A DNA stretch of 64,000 nucleotides from Deinococcus radiopugnans ATCC 19172 (GCF_006335125.1 NZ_VDMO01000006.1:160756-224755); one strand, 5' to 3'. Counted from the stretch's first letter, positions 46,644 through 57,235 are shown. A program made the numbers and translations. The notes: generated by a model from the sequence alone, not told the origin.

Positions 46644-47728
46644 CCGGTCCCCCCGTCAGCGCCCGCACCATCAATGCCGCCAAGGGTCACGCCCTCCCCG
46701 GCCACCATCTCCCCAATGACCCAGGGCTGCTCGCCCGCGCCGCGCAGGGCCGACAGGGCGGCGTCCGCCTCGGCCGCAGGCACGATGAACAGGAACCCCA
46801 CGCCCATGTTCAGGGCGCGGAAGGCCTCGGCGCGGTCCACCTGCGCTTCCCGCACGATCAGCCGGAACAGCGGCGGCACGGTCCACGACGCGGTGTCGAT
46901 GGTCATGCCCACCCCCGGCGGAAACACGCGCGGCGGGTTGTCGATCAGGCCGCCGCCGGTGATGTGGGCCATGCCGCGCACGTCCACGCCGGCATCTTTC
47001 AGGGCGTCGTGGGCCGCCACGTAGGCGCGGTGCGGGACCGGCAGCAGGGCGGCCAGGGTCTGCCCGTCCAGATCGGCGCGTTCCTCGTGCCAGTCCAGCC
47101 CGTCCAGCGCCAGCCGCGCCAGCGAGAAGCCGTTGGTGTGCAGCCCGGCGCTGGGCAGGGCGATCACGGCGTCGCCAGCCTCGATGCGCGAGCCGTCCAC
47201 CAGTGCCGGGCGGTCCACCACCCCGACAATCGTGCCCACGATGTCCAGTTCGCCGTCCACGTAGACGCCGGGCATCTCGGCGGTCTCGCCGCCCAGCAGG
47301 GCCACGCCCAGCGCCTTGCAGGCCCCCGCCGCCCCGGTGACCACGGCAGCCACCGCTTCGGGGTCCAGCCGACCCATCGCCACGTAATCCAGAAAAAACA
47401 GCGGGCGCGCGCCCTGCACCAGAATGTCGTTGACGCAGTGGTTGACGATGTCCGCGCCCAGGCCGCCGGGCTGCCCCAGGCGCACGGCCACCTTGGTCTT
47501 GGTGCCCACGCCGTCGGTGGAGGCCACCAGCACCGGGTCCGCGAGGCCCGCAAAGGCCGAGGCGCTGAACAGGCCCCCGAAGCCGCCGAGGCCGCCCAGC
47601 ACGGCGGGGGTGTGGGTGCGGGCCACAGCGTCTTTCATGAGGGACACGGCGCGGTGTCCGGCATCGATGCTGACGCCGGCGCGTTCGTAGGCGGACGCGG
47701 CTGGGGCGTCCCTGTTGGTCTGAGTCAT
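46640..47728 (-). CDS. purM: Phosphoribosylformylglycinamidine cyclo-ligase (AIR synthetase)
   Basis: 362 aa, full length. It makes AIR in purine synthesis. [46 protein letters not shown] and L-L-G-G-E-T-A-E-M-P-G are AIRS motifs. The start at 47728 has AGGAGG 3 nt upstream. A second possible start at 47758 follows TAAACT by 7 nt (leaderless type) and is in frame, so a form 10 aa longer could also be made. First gene of an operon with the phosphatase, MeaB and ICMT genes. Confidence 0.95.
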   Translation of the reverse strand: MTQTNRDAPAASAYERAGVSIDAGHRAVSLMKDAVARTHTPAVLGGLGGFGGLFSASAFAGLADPVLVASTDGVGTKTKVAVRLGQPGGLGADIVNHCVNDILVQGARPLFFLDYVAMGRLDPEAVAAVVTGAAGACKALGVALLGGETAEMPGVYVDGELDIVGTIVGVVDRPALVDGSRIEAGDAVIALPSAGLHTNGFSLARLALDGLDWHEERADLDGQTLAALLPVPHRAYVAAHDALKDAGVDVRGMAHITGGGLIDNPPRVFPPGVGMTIDTASWTVPPLFRLIVREAQVDRAEAFRALNMGVGFLFIVPAAEADAALSALRGAGEQPWVIGEMVAGEGVTLGGIDGAGADGGTG

Positions 47729-47785
47729 GGTCCTCCTGCCCCGCGCTTGGGCGGGCATGGGGCGCAGTTTACCCGAGCCGGAGCC

Positions 47786-48520
47786 TCAGGTCTTGGGCCG
47801 GGCGTCCTGAACCGGGTCTCTCTCCACGACACCTGCCGCCGCCCTGTGCCGCGCCAGCCCCCAGCGCACGAGGGCCACGCCGCCCACCACCAGCGACATC
47901 AGGGCCAGCCCCCACAGCAGCCGCTGGGCCGATTCGCTGAGCCACACCACCAGCAGCGTGACCGGCAGCACCCCCACCGCCGTCGCCAGCATGAACGGGC
48001 GAAAGCCCATGCGCGCCGCCCCGGCCACCAGACTCAGCACCTCGGCGGGCAGCACCGGCATCAGGCGCACCAGCAGCACGCCCTGCGCGCCGTGCCGGTT
48101 CATGAAGTCCTGCGCCCGCGTCCGCGCCGTTTCCCCGGCCAGCGCCCGCACCATGGGTTCGCCCAGCGCGCGGCCCAGGCCGTAGCCCGCCGCCGCGCCC
48201 AGCAGCGCCCCGGCAAACACCAGCACGAAGCCCGCCACCAGCCCGTAGGCCCGCACCGTCACTGCGGTCAGCACCAGCGAGGGCAGCACTGGAATCACCG
48301 CCTGAATCACGTACGCCACCAGAATCGCCACCGGCCCGGCCCAGCCCAGCGAGCGCACGAAGGCGTGCGTGACTGCCGGATCCTGGGCGATCAGGGCCGC
48401 GTAACCGCGCGCCAGAAAAGCCCGCACCTCGGGCAGCAGCAAGGTGCCCAGCAGCAGCGCCGCCAGCACCGCCATCAGCAGCAGGCGCAGGTGGCGCGGG
48501 GGGCGACGGGCGGCGGTCAT
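47786..48520 (-). CDS. TVP38/TMEM64 (SNARE-associated, DedA-like) membrane protein
   Basis: 244 aa with five to six membrane segments. The central block (A-V-I-P-V-L-P-S-L-V-L-T, G-A-L-L-G-A-A-A-G-Y-G-L-G-R, L-L-V-R-L-M-P-V-L-P-A-E-V-L-S-L-V-A-G) is the SNARE-assoc/VTT signature. Homologues are lipid scramblases or undecaprenyl-phosphate flippases. TACACT ends 7 nt before the ATG at 48520 (complement of 48528-48533). It is divergent from the purH riboswitch leader. Confidence 0.88.
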   Translation of the reverse strand: MTAARRPPRHLRLLLMAVLAALLLGTLLLPEVRAFLARGYAALIAQDPAVTHAFVRSLGWAGPVAILVAYVIQAVIPVLPSLVLTAVTVRAYGLVAGFVLVFAGALLGAAAGYGLGRALGEPMVRALAGETARTRAQDFMNRHGAQGVLLVRLMPVLPAEVLSLVAGAARMGFRPFMLATAVGVLPVTLLVVWLSESAQRLLWGLALMSLVVGGVALVRWGLARHRAAAGVVERDPVQDARPKT

Positions 48521-48609
48521 CCCTGCCAGTGTAGAGGCCGGGGGTGTGGGCCGCGCCCCACCAATGGATGAGCCAGGGCCAGGGCGCGGCCCGCCCCCAC
48601 GCCTTGCGT

Positions 48610-48615
48610 TATGCT
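48610..48615 (+). promoter_or_regulatory. -10 box of the purH leader
   Basis: TATGCT, about 10 nt before the 5' edge of the ZTP riboswitch. Confidence 0.55.
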
Positions 48616-48621
48616 GTGCCC

Positions 48622-48713
<92 letters not shown>

Positions 48714-48765
48714 CACCGCAACACGGCGGAACGTTCCGACATTCTTGTGGTGGGGAGGATCAACA

Positions 48766-50298
48766 ATGGGCAAACAGGCTCTGATTTCGGTCAGCGACAA
48801 GACCGGCGTGGTGGAATTTGGGCGTTCTCTCGTGGAGCGCGGCTGGACACTCCTGAGTACCGGCGGCACGTTCGCGGCCCTTCAAGAGGCGGGCGTGCCG
48901 GTCACGGCGGTCAGCGACGTCACCGGCTTTCCCGAGATGCTGGATGGGCGGGTCAAGACGCTGCACCCGGCGGTTCACGGCGGCATCCTGGCCCGGCGCG
49001 AGGACGGGCACCTCTCGGAACTGGCGGCGCAGGGCTTCGGCACCATCGATCTGGTGTGCGTCAACCTGTATCCCTTCCGCGAGACGGTGGCGCGCGGCGC
49101 ACCCGACGCCGACGTGATCGAGAACATCGACATCGGCGGCCCGGCCATGATCCGCTCGGCGGCCAAGAACCACGCGGGCGTGCTGGTGCTGGTGGATCCG
49201 GCGGACTACGAACTGGCATTGAAGGACGAGGTCAGTGAAGCCGAGCGCCGCCGCCTGGCCGCCAAGGCGTACCGCCACACCAGCGAGTACGACGCCGCCA
49301 TCACGACCTATCTGGAGGGCGACTCGGACACGCTGCCCACCAAACTGCCGCCCGAACTGACGCTGAGCCTGTCCAAGGTGGCCGAGGTGCGCTACGGCGA
49401 GAATCCCCACCAGCCCGGCGCGATCTACCGCTGGGGCGGGGCGCGCGGGCCGGTGATCGACGCCCGCGTGGTGGCGGGCAAGCCCATGAGCTTCAACAAC
49501 TACGCCGACGCCGACGCCGCCTGGGCGCTGTGCCAGGAGCTGGCGGCGCAGGAGGACGGCGTGGTCTGCGTGGCCGTCAAGCACGGCAACCCCTGCGGCG
49601 TGGCGCGGGCCGATGGCGCGCGGGCCGCCTGGGAACTGGCGCGCGACGCCGACACCCTCAGCGTGTTCGGCGGCGTGGTGGCGGTGGGCGGCACGGTTGA
49701 TCTGGACGCGGCCCAGGCTATGCGCGGCACCTTTCTGGAAGTGCTGATCGCGCCGGACGTGACCCCGGACGCGGTGGAGTGGTTCGCCGCCAAGAAACCC
49801 GACTTGCGCGTGCTGATCGCCGGGCAGGCCAAATCGGTCAGCGTGCTGGACTTGCGCCCCCTGGCCGGAGGCTTCGCCGTGCAGGAGCGCGACGCCCGCC
49901 CGTGGGATGACCTGTGCCCGGAAGTGGTCACCACGCGCCAGCCCCGCGACGAGGAATGGAATGACCTGCGCTTCGCGTGGGCGACGGTCAAGCACGCCCG
50001 CAGCAACGCGGTGGTGCTGGCGCGCGGCGGCGTCACGGTGGGCCTGGGCGCGGGGGCGGTCAGCCGCATCTGGGCCGCCGAACGCGCGGTGGCGAACGCG
50101 GGCGAGCGGGCGCACGGCGCGTCGCTGGCCTCCGAGGCGTTCTTTCCCTTCGACGACGTGGTGCGGCTGGCGGCGGGTGCGGGGGTCACGGCCATCCTGC
50201 AACCCGGCGGGGCCAAGCGTGACCCCGAGGTGATCGCCGCCGCCAACGAGCTGGGCCTGAGCATGGTCTTCACGGGTTCGCGCCATTTCCGGCACTGA
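48766..50298 (+). CDS. purH: Bifunctional AICAR transformylase / IMP cyclohydrolase
   Basis: 510 aa. It carries out the last two steps of IMP synthesis. The N-terminal IMP cyclohydrolase (MGS fold) has [16 protein letters not shown], and the transformylase has the conserved K-H-G-N-P-C-G and the C-terminal [10 protein letters not shown] and [16 protein letters not shown] lies 6 nt before the ATG at 48766. It has a ZTP riboswitch in its leader and is followed 22 nt later by folD. Confidence 0.97.
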   Translation: MGKQALISVSDKTGVVEFGRSLVERGWTLLSTGGTFAALQEAGVPVTAVSDVTGFPEMLDGRVKTLHPAVHGGILARREDGHLSELAAQGFGTIDLVCVNLYPFRETVARGAPDADVIENIDIGGPAMIRSAAKNHAGVLVLVDPADYELALKDEVSEAERRRLAAKAYRHTSEYDAAITTYLEGDSDTLPTKLPPELTLSLSKVAEVRYGENPHQPGAIYRWGGARGPVIDARVVAGKPMSFNNYADADAAWALCQELAAQEDGVVCVAVKHGNPCGVARADGARAAWELARDADTLSVFGGVVAVGGTVDLDAAQAMRGTFLEVLIAPDVTPDAVEWFAAKKPDLRVLIAGQAKSVSVLDLRPLAGGFAVQERDARPWDDLCPEVVTTRQPRDEEWNDLRFAWATVKHARSNAVVLARGGVTVGLGAGAVSRIWAAERAVANAGERAHGASLASEAFFPFDDVVRLAAGAGVTAILQPGGAKRDPEVIAAANELGLSMVFTGSRHFRH

Positions 50299-50320
50299 TG
50301 ATGCAGAAGGCGGAAAGCTG

Positions 50321-51187
50321 ATGGCACAAGGCAAACAGCCCACACCCCTTCTCGGCAAACCCCTCGCCGACGAGGTGACCCAGGGCGTTCGCCAGGCCCT
50401 GAAAGGCTGGGCGTTCCGCCCGCATCTGGTCAGCGTGCTGGCGTCCGACGACGAGGCCTCGCGGGTGTACGTGGACAGCAAGGCGCGGCGGGCCGGGCGG
50501 CTGGGCGTGGACTTCAGCGTGCGCGAGCTGGGGGCCGGGGCGGCTCGGGAGGAACTGGAAGCGACGTTGCGTGAACTCTCGGCGGACGACTCGGTTCACG
50601 GCGTCGTGCTGGAATTGCCGCTCTCACGCGGGCTGGACGCAGACGCCGCGCTGCTGCACATCGCGCCGCGCAAGGATGTGGAGGGGCTGACCCCCGCCAA
50701 CCTCGCCCTGATCGCGGCGGGGCAGGAGGCCGAGGCGCTGCTGCCGCCCACGCCGCGCAGCGTGCGCTTCCTGCTGCGGCGCGTGCTGGGCGATGACCTG
50801 CGCGGGCTGCGCGTGGCCGTGATCGGGCCGGGCCGCACGGTGGGCCGTCCGCTGACCTTCATGCTGAACAACCGGGGCGTGACCGTGACGCTGTGCAACG
50901 AACACACCCGCGATTTGGCCGGGGTGCTGGCTCCGTTAGACGCGGTGGTGGTGGCGGTGGGTCACGCCGGGCTGCTCAGGCCCGAACACGTTCAGCCGCA
51001 CCACGTCGTCATCGACGCCGGCATCAACGTGCAGGACGGCGGCGAGATGGTGGGCGACGCCATGCCTGACCTGCCCGTGCGGGCTCAGACCCCGGTGCCC
51101 GGCGGCGTCGGCCCGCTGACTAGCGCGCTGATGTATCAGAATCTCGTGCGCGCCGTGAAATTGCAGCGCGGCGAGGCGGTGGAGTAG
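50321..51187 (+). CDS. folD: Methylenetetrahydrofolate dehydrogenase / methenyltetrahydrofolate cyclohydrolase
   Basis: 288 aa. It converts 5,10-methylene-THF to 10-formyl-THF with NADP. Y-V-D-S-K (catalytic Lys), P-R-K-D-V-E-G (family: PxKDVDGF), G-P-G-R-T-V-G-R-P and [10 protein letters not shown] are present; usual members have G-R-S-x-I-V-G-x-P, so Arg-Thr-Val here is a mild variant. Same transcript as purH under the ZTP riboswitch, supplying the formyl donor for its partner. A perfect palindrome follows. Confidence 0.94.
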   Translation: MAQGKQPTPLLGKPLADEVTQGVRQALKGWAFRPHLVSVLASDDEASRVYVDSKARRAGRLGVDFSVRELGAGAAREELEATLRELSADDSVHGVVLELPLSRGLDADAALLHIAPRKDVEGLTPANLALIAAGQEAEALLPPTPRSVRFLLRRVLGDDLRGLRVAVIGPGRTVGRPLTFMLNNRGVTVTLCNEHTRDLAGVLAPLDAVVVAVGHAGLLRPEHVQPHHVVIDAGINVQDGGEMVGDAMPDLPVRAQTPVPGGVGPLTSALMYQNLVRAVKLQRGEAVE

Positions 51188-51227
51188 GACAGCGGATTGC
51201 CAGCCGCAGCGCCTGGCCCACCAGAAA

Positions 51228-51253
51228 CCGTCCCCGCTTCGAAGCGGGGACGG
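51228..51253. terminator. 26-base perfect palindrome, terminator of the purH-folD unit
   Basis: CCGTCCCCGC-TTCGAA-GCGGGGACGG folds into a tight hairpin between folD and the convergent glycosyltransferase gene. Confidence 0.8.
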
Positions 51254-51290
51254 CCTGTTCTGCGCGGAGGCTATAGCAGCCCGGCTGTGT

Positions 51291-52673
51291 TCAGTCGCTG
51301 CCCCGGCCCACCGTCAGCAGCTCGCCTGCCTGACCCTCGCCCGGCCCGGCGTGGCCCGGCTCAAGGTGGCGCAGACTCTTGTCCCAGGTCAGGCGGCCCG
51401 TGAAGTAGTGTTTGTAGGCCATCGGCAGGCTCAGGAACAGCGCGAAGCCGTAGACCGGCAGGCTGCCCAGCGTAAACACCGTGCGGCCCAGCGACAGGCG
51501 GTTCTCGCGCCTATAGCGGGCCACCCACTGCAACTGGATGATCACGTTGATGACGGTGATGATCAGGCTGACCTGCGCGTCCAGCACCAGCCCCTGCGCG
51601 CCCATGCCCCAGCGCAGCGGCTGGGTCAGGAACGACAGCACGATGATGCCGCTCAGCCACGGCCCCAGGATGAAGTAGCTCAGGTCCAGGCGGGCCAGCA
51701 GGGGCACGGGCCGGCGCCACAGGTGGGCCAGGTACGGCAGGCACTGCATGGTGCCCTGCGTCCAGCGGGCGCGCTGGCGCGAGAAGCGGCGCAGATCAGG
51801 CAGGCCCTGCTGCGTGACCGCCGCCTCCAGAAAAACCAGCCGGTGCCGGGGACTGACCAACCGGGCCTCGGCGGCGCTGCCGAAGTCTTCGAGCAGCACG
51901 TCGGGCCACGGCGTCTGTCCGGCACCAAACATGGACGCCACGTAACTGGCGCGCATGAATTGTCCGTTGCCGCACAGGGCGGCGCTGTGCCACCACGAGC
52001 GCATCAGCTGGATGTGGCGGGTGATGAAGAACTCCATGTCCTGCTGCTGCTCCAGCATGCGGCCCACGGCGTTTTTCAGGCTCAGGCGTCCGGGCGACTG
52101 CCGGATTCGCACGCGGGCCTGCGCGGCCACCACGTCACTGTGCGCCATGACGCGCCGCGCTTCGGGCAGCAGGCCAGGGGTCACGCGCCCATCGGCGTCA
52201 ATGACCACGAAAACTTCTTTTTGCAGGTCTGCGCCCGCCGCCCGCAGGTCGCGCAGCACCTGCGACACGGCCCAGTTCATGGCCTTGCCCTTGCCCTGCC
52301 GGGCTTCCGGGAAGCGGCGGCGCAGCAGGGTCACCCGCGCGTCGCCTGCGGCCAGCCGCTCCACGATCTGGGCGGTGCGGTCGTCGCTGCCGTCGTCAAT
52401 CACGGCGATCCGGGCGTCCGGGGCCACCTCGCGCAGGTTGCGGACGGTGGCCTCAATCACCGCCTCCTCGTTCAGGGCCGGCACGACGAAGGTGAAGTTC
52501 AGCGCCTCGTCCGGCGCGTACAGACGCCGGGGCCGGGGCAGCGTGGCCGCCAGCAGCATCTGCAGAAAATAAAGGCCCAGCATCAGCAGGCCCAGCAGGT
52601 CAAGGATGGTGAGCAAGGTGTGCAGCGCGTCCGTCAAAGTCTCCCCCGGTGTGGCATCGGGCGCGTGGCCCAA
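51291..52673 (-). CDS. Family 2 glycosyltransferase, membrane-bound, processive type
   Basis: About 460 aa. An N-terminal membrane helix (about 20-45) is followed by the GT-A domain with [18 protein letters not shown], the D-A-D-G motif, and the Q-R-A-R-W acceptor motif (Q-x-x-R-W) of processive GT2 enzymes. Three or four C-terminal helices follow. Cellulose-synthase/hyaluronan-type architecture; the polymer is unknown. The start is uncertain: the frame opens at a TTG at 52673, and a later TTG close to GGGGGAG (about 52637) is possible. Confidence 0.85.
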   Translation of the reverse strand: MGHAPDATPGETLTDALHTLLTILDLLGLLMLGLYFLQMLLAATLPRPRRLYAPDEALNFTFVVPALNEEAVIEATVRNLREVAPDARIAVIDDGSDDRTAQIVERLAAGDARVTLLRRRFPEARQGKGKAMNWAVSQVLRDLRAAGADLQKEVFVVIDADGRVTPGLLPEARRVMAHSDVVAAQARVRIRQSPGRLSLKNAVGRMLEQQQDMEFFITRHIQLMRSWWHSAALCGNGQFMRASYVASMFGAGQTPWPDVLLEDFGSAAEARLVSPRHRLVFLEAAVTQQGLPDLRRFSRQRARWTQGTMQCLPYLAHLWRRPVPLLARLDLSYFILGPWLSGIIVLSFLTQPLRWGMGAQGLVLDAQVSLIITVINVIIQLQWVARYRRENRLSLGRTVFTLGSLPVYGFALFLSLPMAYKHYFTGRLTWDKSLRHLEPGHAGPGEGQAGELLTVGRGSD

Positions 52674-52813
52674 TTCCTCTCACTATGCACTGGAAAAGCT
52701 GATGATGGAAAGGGGCGAATGAGAACCGCGCCGCCCGCCCGGCACCCAGGACGCCCCTTTCCCCCCGCGAAGAGGCGTGCTACACTCCCGCTTGCCCATT
52801 GTTCGAGGAAGGC

Positions 52814-52906
<93 letters not shown>

Positions 52907-52910
52907 TGCC

Positions 52911-52940
52911 AGCGCCCCCAGCCCACCCGGCGGGGGCGCT
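52911..52940. terminator. Hairpin after tRNA-Ser
   Basis: AGCGCCCCC pairs perfectly with GGGGGCGCT; no T-run. Confidence 0.6.
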
Positions 52941-53015
52941 CGCCTGTGGGGCTTGAAGTCGGCCAAGCGTGAGCCGTCCCAGGGTCGCTCCGGGGGTCTG
53001 GCCTTACCGTAAGGC

Positions 53016-53915
53016 ATGAACTGGAGGCGCATTTCCCTGCCCCGGCGCGCGGCGCTGACCGGCCTGCTGGCCCTGGGCGCCGCCCGCGCGGCCTCGCTGT
53101 CGGGGGCGGACCGGGCGGTGGTGGTCCGGCACACCGCCGGCCTGCCGGGGCTCACGCGCCCGCTGCGGGTGGCGCAGCTCACGGACCTGCATTACGGCCT
53201 GTACATCGGGGCCGAACAGGTGCGCGCCTGGGTGGACGCCACCCTGATCGAACGCCCGGACCTGATCGTGATTACCGGCGACTTCCTGGACGCCGACGTG
53301 ATGGGCGGGGCCGCCCCGCTGCTGGCCGAACTGTCGCGCCTGAGCGCACCGCTGGGCGTGTACGGCGTGTGGGGCAACCACGACTACGGCAGTTTCGGGC
53401 AGTACGCCCGGCGCTTTCACAGTCCGCAGCGGGCCGATTGGCGCGAGCGGCGCGCACACTTCGCCGCGGCGCTGGCGGACAGCGGCGTGACCATCCTGAC
53501 CAACGCGGGCGTGCAGTTGCGTCCGGACGTGTACCTGGCGGGGGTGGACGACTGGATGCAGGGCCAGCCGGATCTGACGGCCGCCCTGCGCGGGCGCGGC
53601 GGCGGGGCCACGCTGCTGCTCAGCCACAATCCGGATCAACTGCCGTTCGTGCCCGCATCGGTGGGCCTGACCCTGTGCGGCCACACCCACGGCGGTCAGG
53701 TGCGCCTGCCGCTGCTGGGCGCGGTCAGCACGGCCTCGGCGCACGGGCAGCGCTTCGCGCAGGGCTGGGTGCAGGCGCCGGCCCGCGCCTTCGTGTCGCG
53801 GGGGCTGGGCATGACTGCCGTGCCCGCGCGGCTGTCGTGCCCGGCAGAGATCGCGGTGTTCGAACTGGAACCGGTGCAGGCCGGGTTCACGGCTGGCCCA
53901 CCCCGGTCTCGGTGA
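53016..53915 (+). CDS. Metallophosphoesterase, probably exported (Tat-like signal)
   Basis: 299 aa. The N-terminus N-W-R-R-I-S-L-P-R-R-A-A-L-T-G-L-L-A-L looks like a twin-arginine signal. The calcineurin-like domain has all five blocks: L-T-D-L-H-Y-G, G-D-F-L-D-A-D, G-N-H-D-Y-G, a lone His (L-L-L-S-H-N-P) and C-G-H-T-H-G-G-Q. This is the YaeI/UDP-DAGP-like or YkuE group, cleaving phosphodiesters in the envelope. TACCGT lies 5 nt before the ATG. Its last 29 bases overlap the convergent phospholipase-D-like gene. Confidence 0.88.
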   Translation: MNWRRISLPRRAALTGLLALGAARAASLSGADRAVVVRHTAGLPGLTRPLRVAQLTDLHYGLYIGAEQVRAWVDATLIERPDLIVITGDFLDADVMGGAAPLLAELSRLSAPLGVYGVWGNHDYGSFGQYARRFHSPQRADWRERRAHFAAALADSGVTILTNAGVQLRPDVYLAGVDDWMQGQPDLTAALRGRGGGATLLLSHNPDQLPFVPASVGLTLCGHTHGGQVRLPLLGAVSTASAHGQRFAQGWVQAPARAFVSRGLGMTAVPARLSCPAEIAVFELEPVQAGFTAGPPRSR

Positions 53916-56361
53916 GGAAAGGCGGCAGGACGATGTTCCCCGACTGCGGCCAGTACGTGCGGTAGATGCCGGCAAATTCGCGGACCACGCCCGGCGCGGT
54001 GGTGGCGAGGTCATACTCGGCCAGCCCCAGCGGCCCCTGCGTCCACGAGGAGTAGTGCAGGTTCATGCTGCCCACCACCAGCATCTGGCCGTCCACCAGG
54101 ATGGCCTTGGCGTGCAGCGGCGTGGGAAACCAGCGGGCCTCGAAGCGCGAGGCGGGAATGCCGCGCTTGCTCATCTCGCGGCCCAGGTACGCCAGCGCGA
54201 TGCGGTTCTCGATGCCGCCCAGGCCGCCGGCGTCGCTCATCAGCCGCACCCGGACGCCGCGCCCCAGGGCGTCGAGCAGCGCCGTCATGTACGGCAGGCG
54301 GTCCCGGTCAGTGCACAGCGCCGGGTTCAGCAGCGCGACGATGCAGCCCACGTCCATGCTGAAATTGACCTGCAGCAGATCGACGGACCTGCGGGCCGCC
54401 TCCAGCACCGCCACCACCGCCTGATCGGCCTCGGTAAAGCCCTCGCGGCGGTACAGGCTGAACACCCGCTGCGTGCCGGCCGGCTCGGCGTCCCGGACTT
54501 CGGGTGGGCCACCCCGGACGCCGCGTGCGCCCAGGCGACAGCCCCGCTGCGGATTGGCGGCATTCGGTTCGGCGTCGCACTCCACCACTTTGCTGCGCGT
54601 CCACAGATCCTCGAAGACGGTCACGCCGTCCTGCGCCACCGGGCCGCGCGTCACCAGTCCCAGATCGAACAGGTTGTCGCCCCGCCCGGAGGGATGCCCG
54701 CGCGGAAAGTGCCCGTAACCGTAGTTGAAGCCCGCGCCCAGCAGCAGTTCGCCGTCAATCACCAGCAGCTTGACGTGGCTGTGCGGAAAGGTGCCCACGT
54801 AGTTGCCCAGCTGCACCCGCCAGCCCAGTGCCGGATCGGAGAGCGGCACGCCCGCCGCCGTGAGATCGCGCAGCGCCCCCCAGACCTCGGCCCCCCACTC
54901 GAAGGTGGAAAGCACCGGAAAGTTGCCCAGGGTGAGGCGCACGTCCATGCCCTGAGGGTAGGCGGCGGGCTTGGCCCTCACCCCCGCGTACAAATCGGCC
55001 AGTGCGCGGGCCAGCGTCTGGCCGGGGTTCAGCGGCCCCTCCTCCCACTGCATGGTGGTGAACAGCACCTCGCGCCGGGCGCTGCGCACCAGTGCGGCCA
55101 CGTCGTCGAAGCCACTGGCCGCCGCCGGATCGGGGCTCTCGGCAGCCTGTTCGGCGGCCAGCGCGGCTGCCGGGACGGCCTCTTCCGCCGCCGCGCTGGG
55201 GCCGGGCATGCGGATCAGCGGGTAGACCCGGTTCTGGCACGACAGGTCTGGACGGTCATTCCGGGTGGTCACCTGCCACACGGCGCGTTCCAGCACGCCG
55301 GAGGGTTCGGGGCAGAACGCGGTGGCGTCCAGGTTGGCCGGCTGGGTCACGCGCAGGGGGGCCGGGTTGACCGGGCGCGAGGTCACGAACTCACCCAACG
55401 TGCGGGTCAGGCCCAGCACCGCCGCCAGCACCGCCAGCGCCACGGTGGCGACGACGTTCACCTGCACGCGGCTGGCGACTTGCAGCGGGCGGCCCCTCCG
55501 CTCTCCCAGCTGCAGGATGCGCGTCATGGCGCGGCGCACGCTCAGGCCCCAGCCCAGGTGGATCACCGCGATCAGGGCCGCAACGATCAGCACGAAGCCC
55601 CAGCCGCTGCGGATCACGCTGGAGACGCCCAGCAGCGGGAACAGCAGCCCGCACACCACGCCGCCCAGCCCGGCCCCCAGTCCGCCGGCCAGCGCGGGCC
55701 GCCACACCTGCCCCACGCGCACGGTCAGCAGGCCCATCAGGCTGCCGGCCAGCAGCCCGTACAGCGCCGCCACCGCCCCCAGCAGCACGCTGAGGTGCAG
55801 ATTGCCGCCCAGTGCCCCCTCGCGGTACACCGCCGTGCCCACCAGGATCAGCAGGCCCGGCACCATCAGCACGCCGCCCGACACCGCCAGCACGACGCCG
55901 GTGCGGTACGGCCCGGCGCGCGGCGGCACGCCCAGCCGGGTCAGCGGCAGCGCCCCCGCGCTCAGCGCCCCGATTAGAGCGAAGCCTGCCGTGACCGCCA
56001 GCGACGCGGCCAGCACCGCCACGTAGGCCCGCAAAAAAACCTGGGTGTCGGGCAGCGCCTCCACGGCGGGGCCGATCAGGATGCGGGCCAGCACCAGCGT
56101 CAGCGTGACCCCGAACAGGGCGGACAGGGCCAGAATTCGCATGGCGGATCTCCTCTGGTGGTCACGCGGCCCGGCGGCCCACCACACCAGCCCCGCCGTC
56201 AGCGCCACCCCGGCCCCCGTCGCCAGCGCCGCCACCAGCAGCGTCCAGCTGGGGCTGCGGCGCCGGTTGAGGGTCACCAGCCGCACCATCGCCGCCGTGG
56301 TCGCAATCCCGGCCACCGCCGCCAGGACGATGCGCAGCAGGCGCCGGTACAGCCCGCTCAT
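53887..56361 (-). CDS. Multi-spanning membrane protein with C-terminal phospholipase D (cardiolipin synthase-like) domain
   Basis: 824 aa, a joined architecture: about ten membrane segments in residues 1-330, a Pro/Ala-rich hinge (about 385-420), then two PLD half-sites. The first is H-S-H-V-K-L-L-V-I-D-G (H-x-K-x4-D), the second P-L-H-A-K-A-I-L-V-D-G with G-S-M-N after it. Two such sites make one active centre, as in cardiolipin synthase and the bacterial PLD family. Six or seven cysteines lie in the PLD part. The membrane half matches no family I recognise. It likely acts at the outer face on phospholipids. Confidence 0.8.
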   Translation of the reverse strand: MSGLYRRLLRIVLAAVAGIATTAAMVRLVTLNRRRSPSWTLLVAALATGAGVALTAGLVWWAAGPRDHQRRSAMRILALSALFGVTLTLVLARILIGPAVEALPDTQVFLRAYVAVLAASLAVTAGFALIGALSAGALPLTRLGVPPRAGPYRTGVVLAVSGGVLMVPGLLILVGTAVYREGALGGNLHLSVLLGAVAALYGLLAGSLMGLLTVRVGQVWRPALAGGLGAGLGGVVCGLLFPLLGVSSVIRSGWGFVLIVAALIAVIHLGWGLSVRRAMTRILQLGERRGRPLQVASRVQVNVVATVALAVLAAVLGLTRTLGEFVTSRPVNPAPLRVTQPANLDATAFCPEPSGVLERAVWQVTTRNDRPDLSCQNRVYPLIRMPGPSAAAEEAVPAAALAAEQAAESPDPAAASGFDDVAALVRSARREVLFTTMQWEEGPLNPGQTLARALADLYAGVRAKPAAYPQGMDVRLTLGNFPVLSTFEWGAEVWGALRDLTAAGVPLSDPALGWRVQLGNYVGTFPHSHVKLLVIDGELLLGAGFNYGYGHFPRGHPSGRGDNLFDLGLVTRGPVAQDGVTVFEDLWTRSKVVECDAEPNAANPQRGCRLGARGVRGGPPEVRDAEPAGTQRVFSLYRREGFTEADQAVVAVLEAARRSVDLLQVNFSMDVGCIVALLNPALCTDRDRLPYMTALLDALGRGVRVRLMSDAGGLGGIENRIALAYLGREMSKRGIPASRFEARWFPTPLHAKAILVDGQMLVVGSMNLHYSSWTQGPLGLAEYDLATTAPGVVREFAGIYRTYWPQSGNIVLPPFLTETGVGQP

Positions 56362-56653
56362 GCCCTGGCGCGGCGGGCGCGAACGCCTTTCAACTCAGGC
56401 TTCCCCATCCCGCCTCCTCTGCAGGCGACGAATGGACTCCCGGCGCCAGAAGGGGCCGGGCCACCTCCCGCACACCGGCCTGACGGCGCTGCTCATCACG
56501 TTATGGGTGTTGATACGCGGCCCTCCCTTCCGCCGGGCTGGCCGCAGGGCTGCGGGCCGGGTGGCAGCGGCTCAGGAGCCAGCGTAGCAGGAGCTGGCCC
56601 GGCCAGCGGGCGCAGGCGGCGGGCGGCCCCTTCACGCACCGCCCACGCAGAGG

Positions 56654-57139
56654 CTAGCGCCCCTCCGCCAGCAGGTTCGCCAGATGAAAGCGCAGGGCCC
56701 CGGTGTGGTACGCGGCGTGCGCGACGGCCCCGAAAGCAAGGCGCAGCCCGTCCGGCGAGAGCGGCAGGTACAGCGCCTCGTACAGCGTCTGCCCGGCGCG
56801 GGCCAGCGCGACGAGTTCCGCGCGCCACGCCTGCGGGCTGGTGATCCGCACGCTCCAGGCCTCGGTGTCGTCGGCCAGCAGGGCGTAGGGATCGCTCAGC
56901 TGGGCGGCGGCCAGCTCCAGCGACTGCCGCAGGTGGACGGTGATCTGCGCGGGCGTGGGGCGGCCTGGGGCGGCGGGCGCGTTCGCCTGCGCGGGGGTCA
57001 GCGCGTGGACGGTTCTCAGCAGCCCCGCCTCGCCCACGCTGAACAGGCCCACGGCCAGTGGGCCGCCGTCCGGGCCGTACAGCACCTCGCGCAGGCCCTC
57101 GCGCAACAGTTCGGGCGTGGACACTGCGGGGGTGGACAT
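56654..57139 (-). CDS. DinB/YfiT-like four-helix protein
   Basis: 161 aa. The pattern of a four-helix bundle with histidines at the metal positions (I-T-V-H-L-R-Q and H-A-A-Y-H-T-G-A-L) fits the DinB-like superfamily, whose members are metal-dependent thiol transferases or stress proteins. Deinococcus genomes have many of these. TACACT ends 7 nt before the ATG at 57139 (complement of 57147-57152). It is divergent from the APH gene, 96 nt away. Confidence 0.82.
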   Translation of the reverse strand: MSTPAVSTPELLREGLREVLYGPDGGPLAVGLFSVGEAGLLRTVHALTPAQANAPAAPGRPTPAQITVHLRQSLELAAAQLSDPYALLADDTEAWSVRITSPQAWRAELVALARAGQTLYEALYLPLSPDGLRLAFGAVAHAAYHTGALRFHLANLLAEGR

Positions 57140-57235
57140 GGGGGTCAGTGTAGGACGGGCCGGGGGGGCGGAAAGGAACACCGTAGGCCGTTCGGCCCAG
57201 GCCCAGCGGCGACGGCTGGCGGTACGCTCAGGCCA

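Noticed and set aside
54055..55977. Open frame of 640 codons on the plus strand opposite the phospholipase-D-like gene
   Set aside because: Shadow of the real gene, with runs of Gln, His and Arg and no domain.
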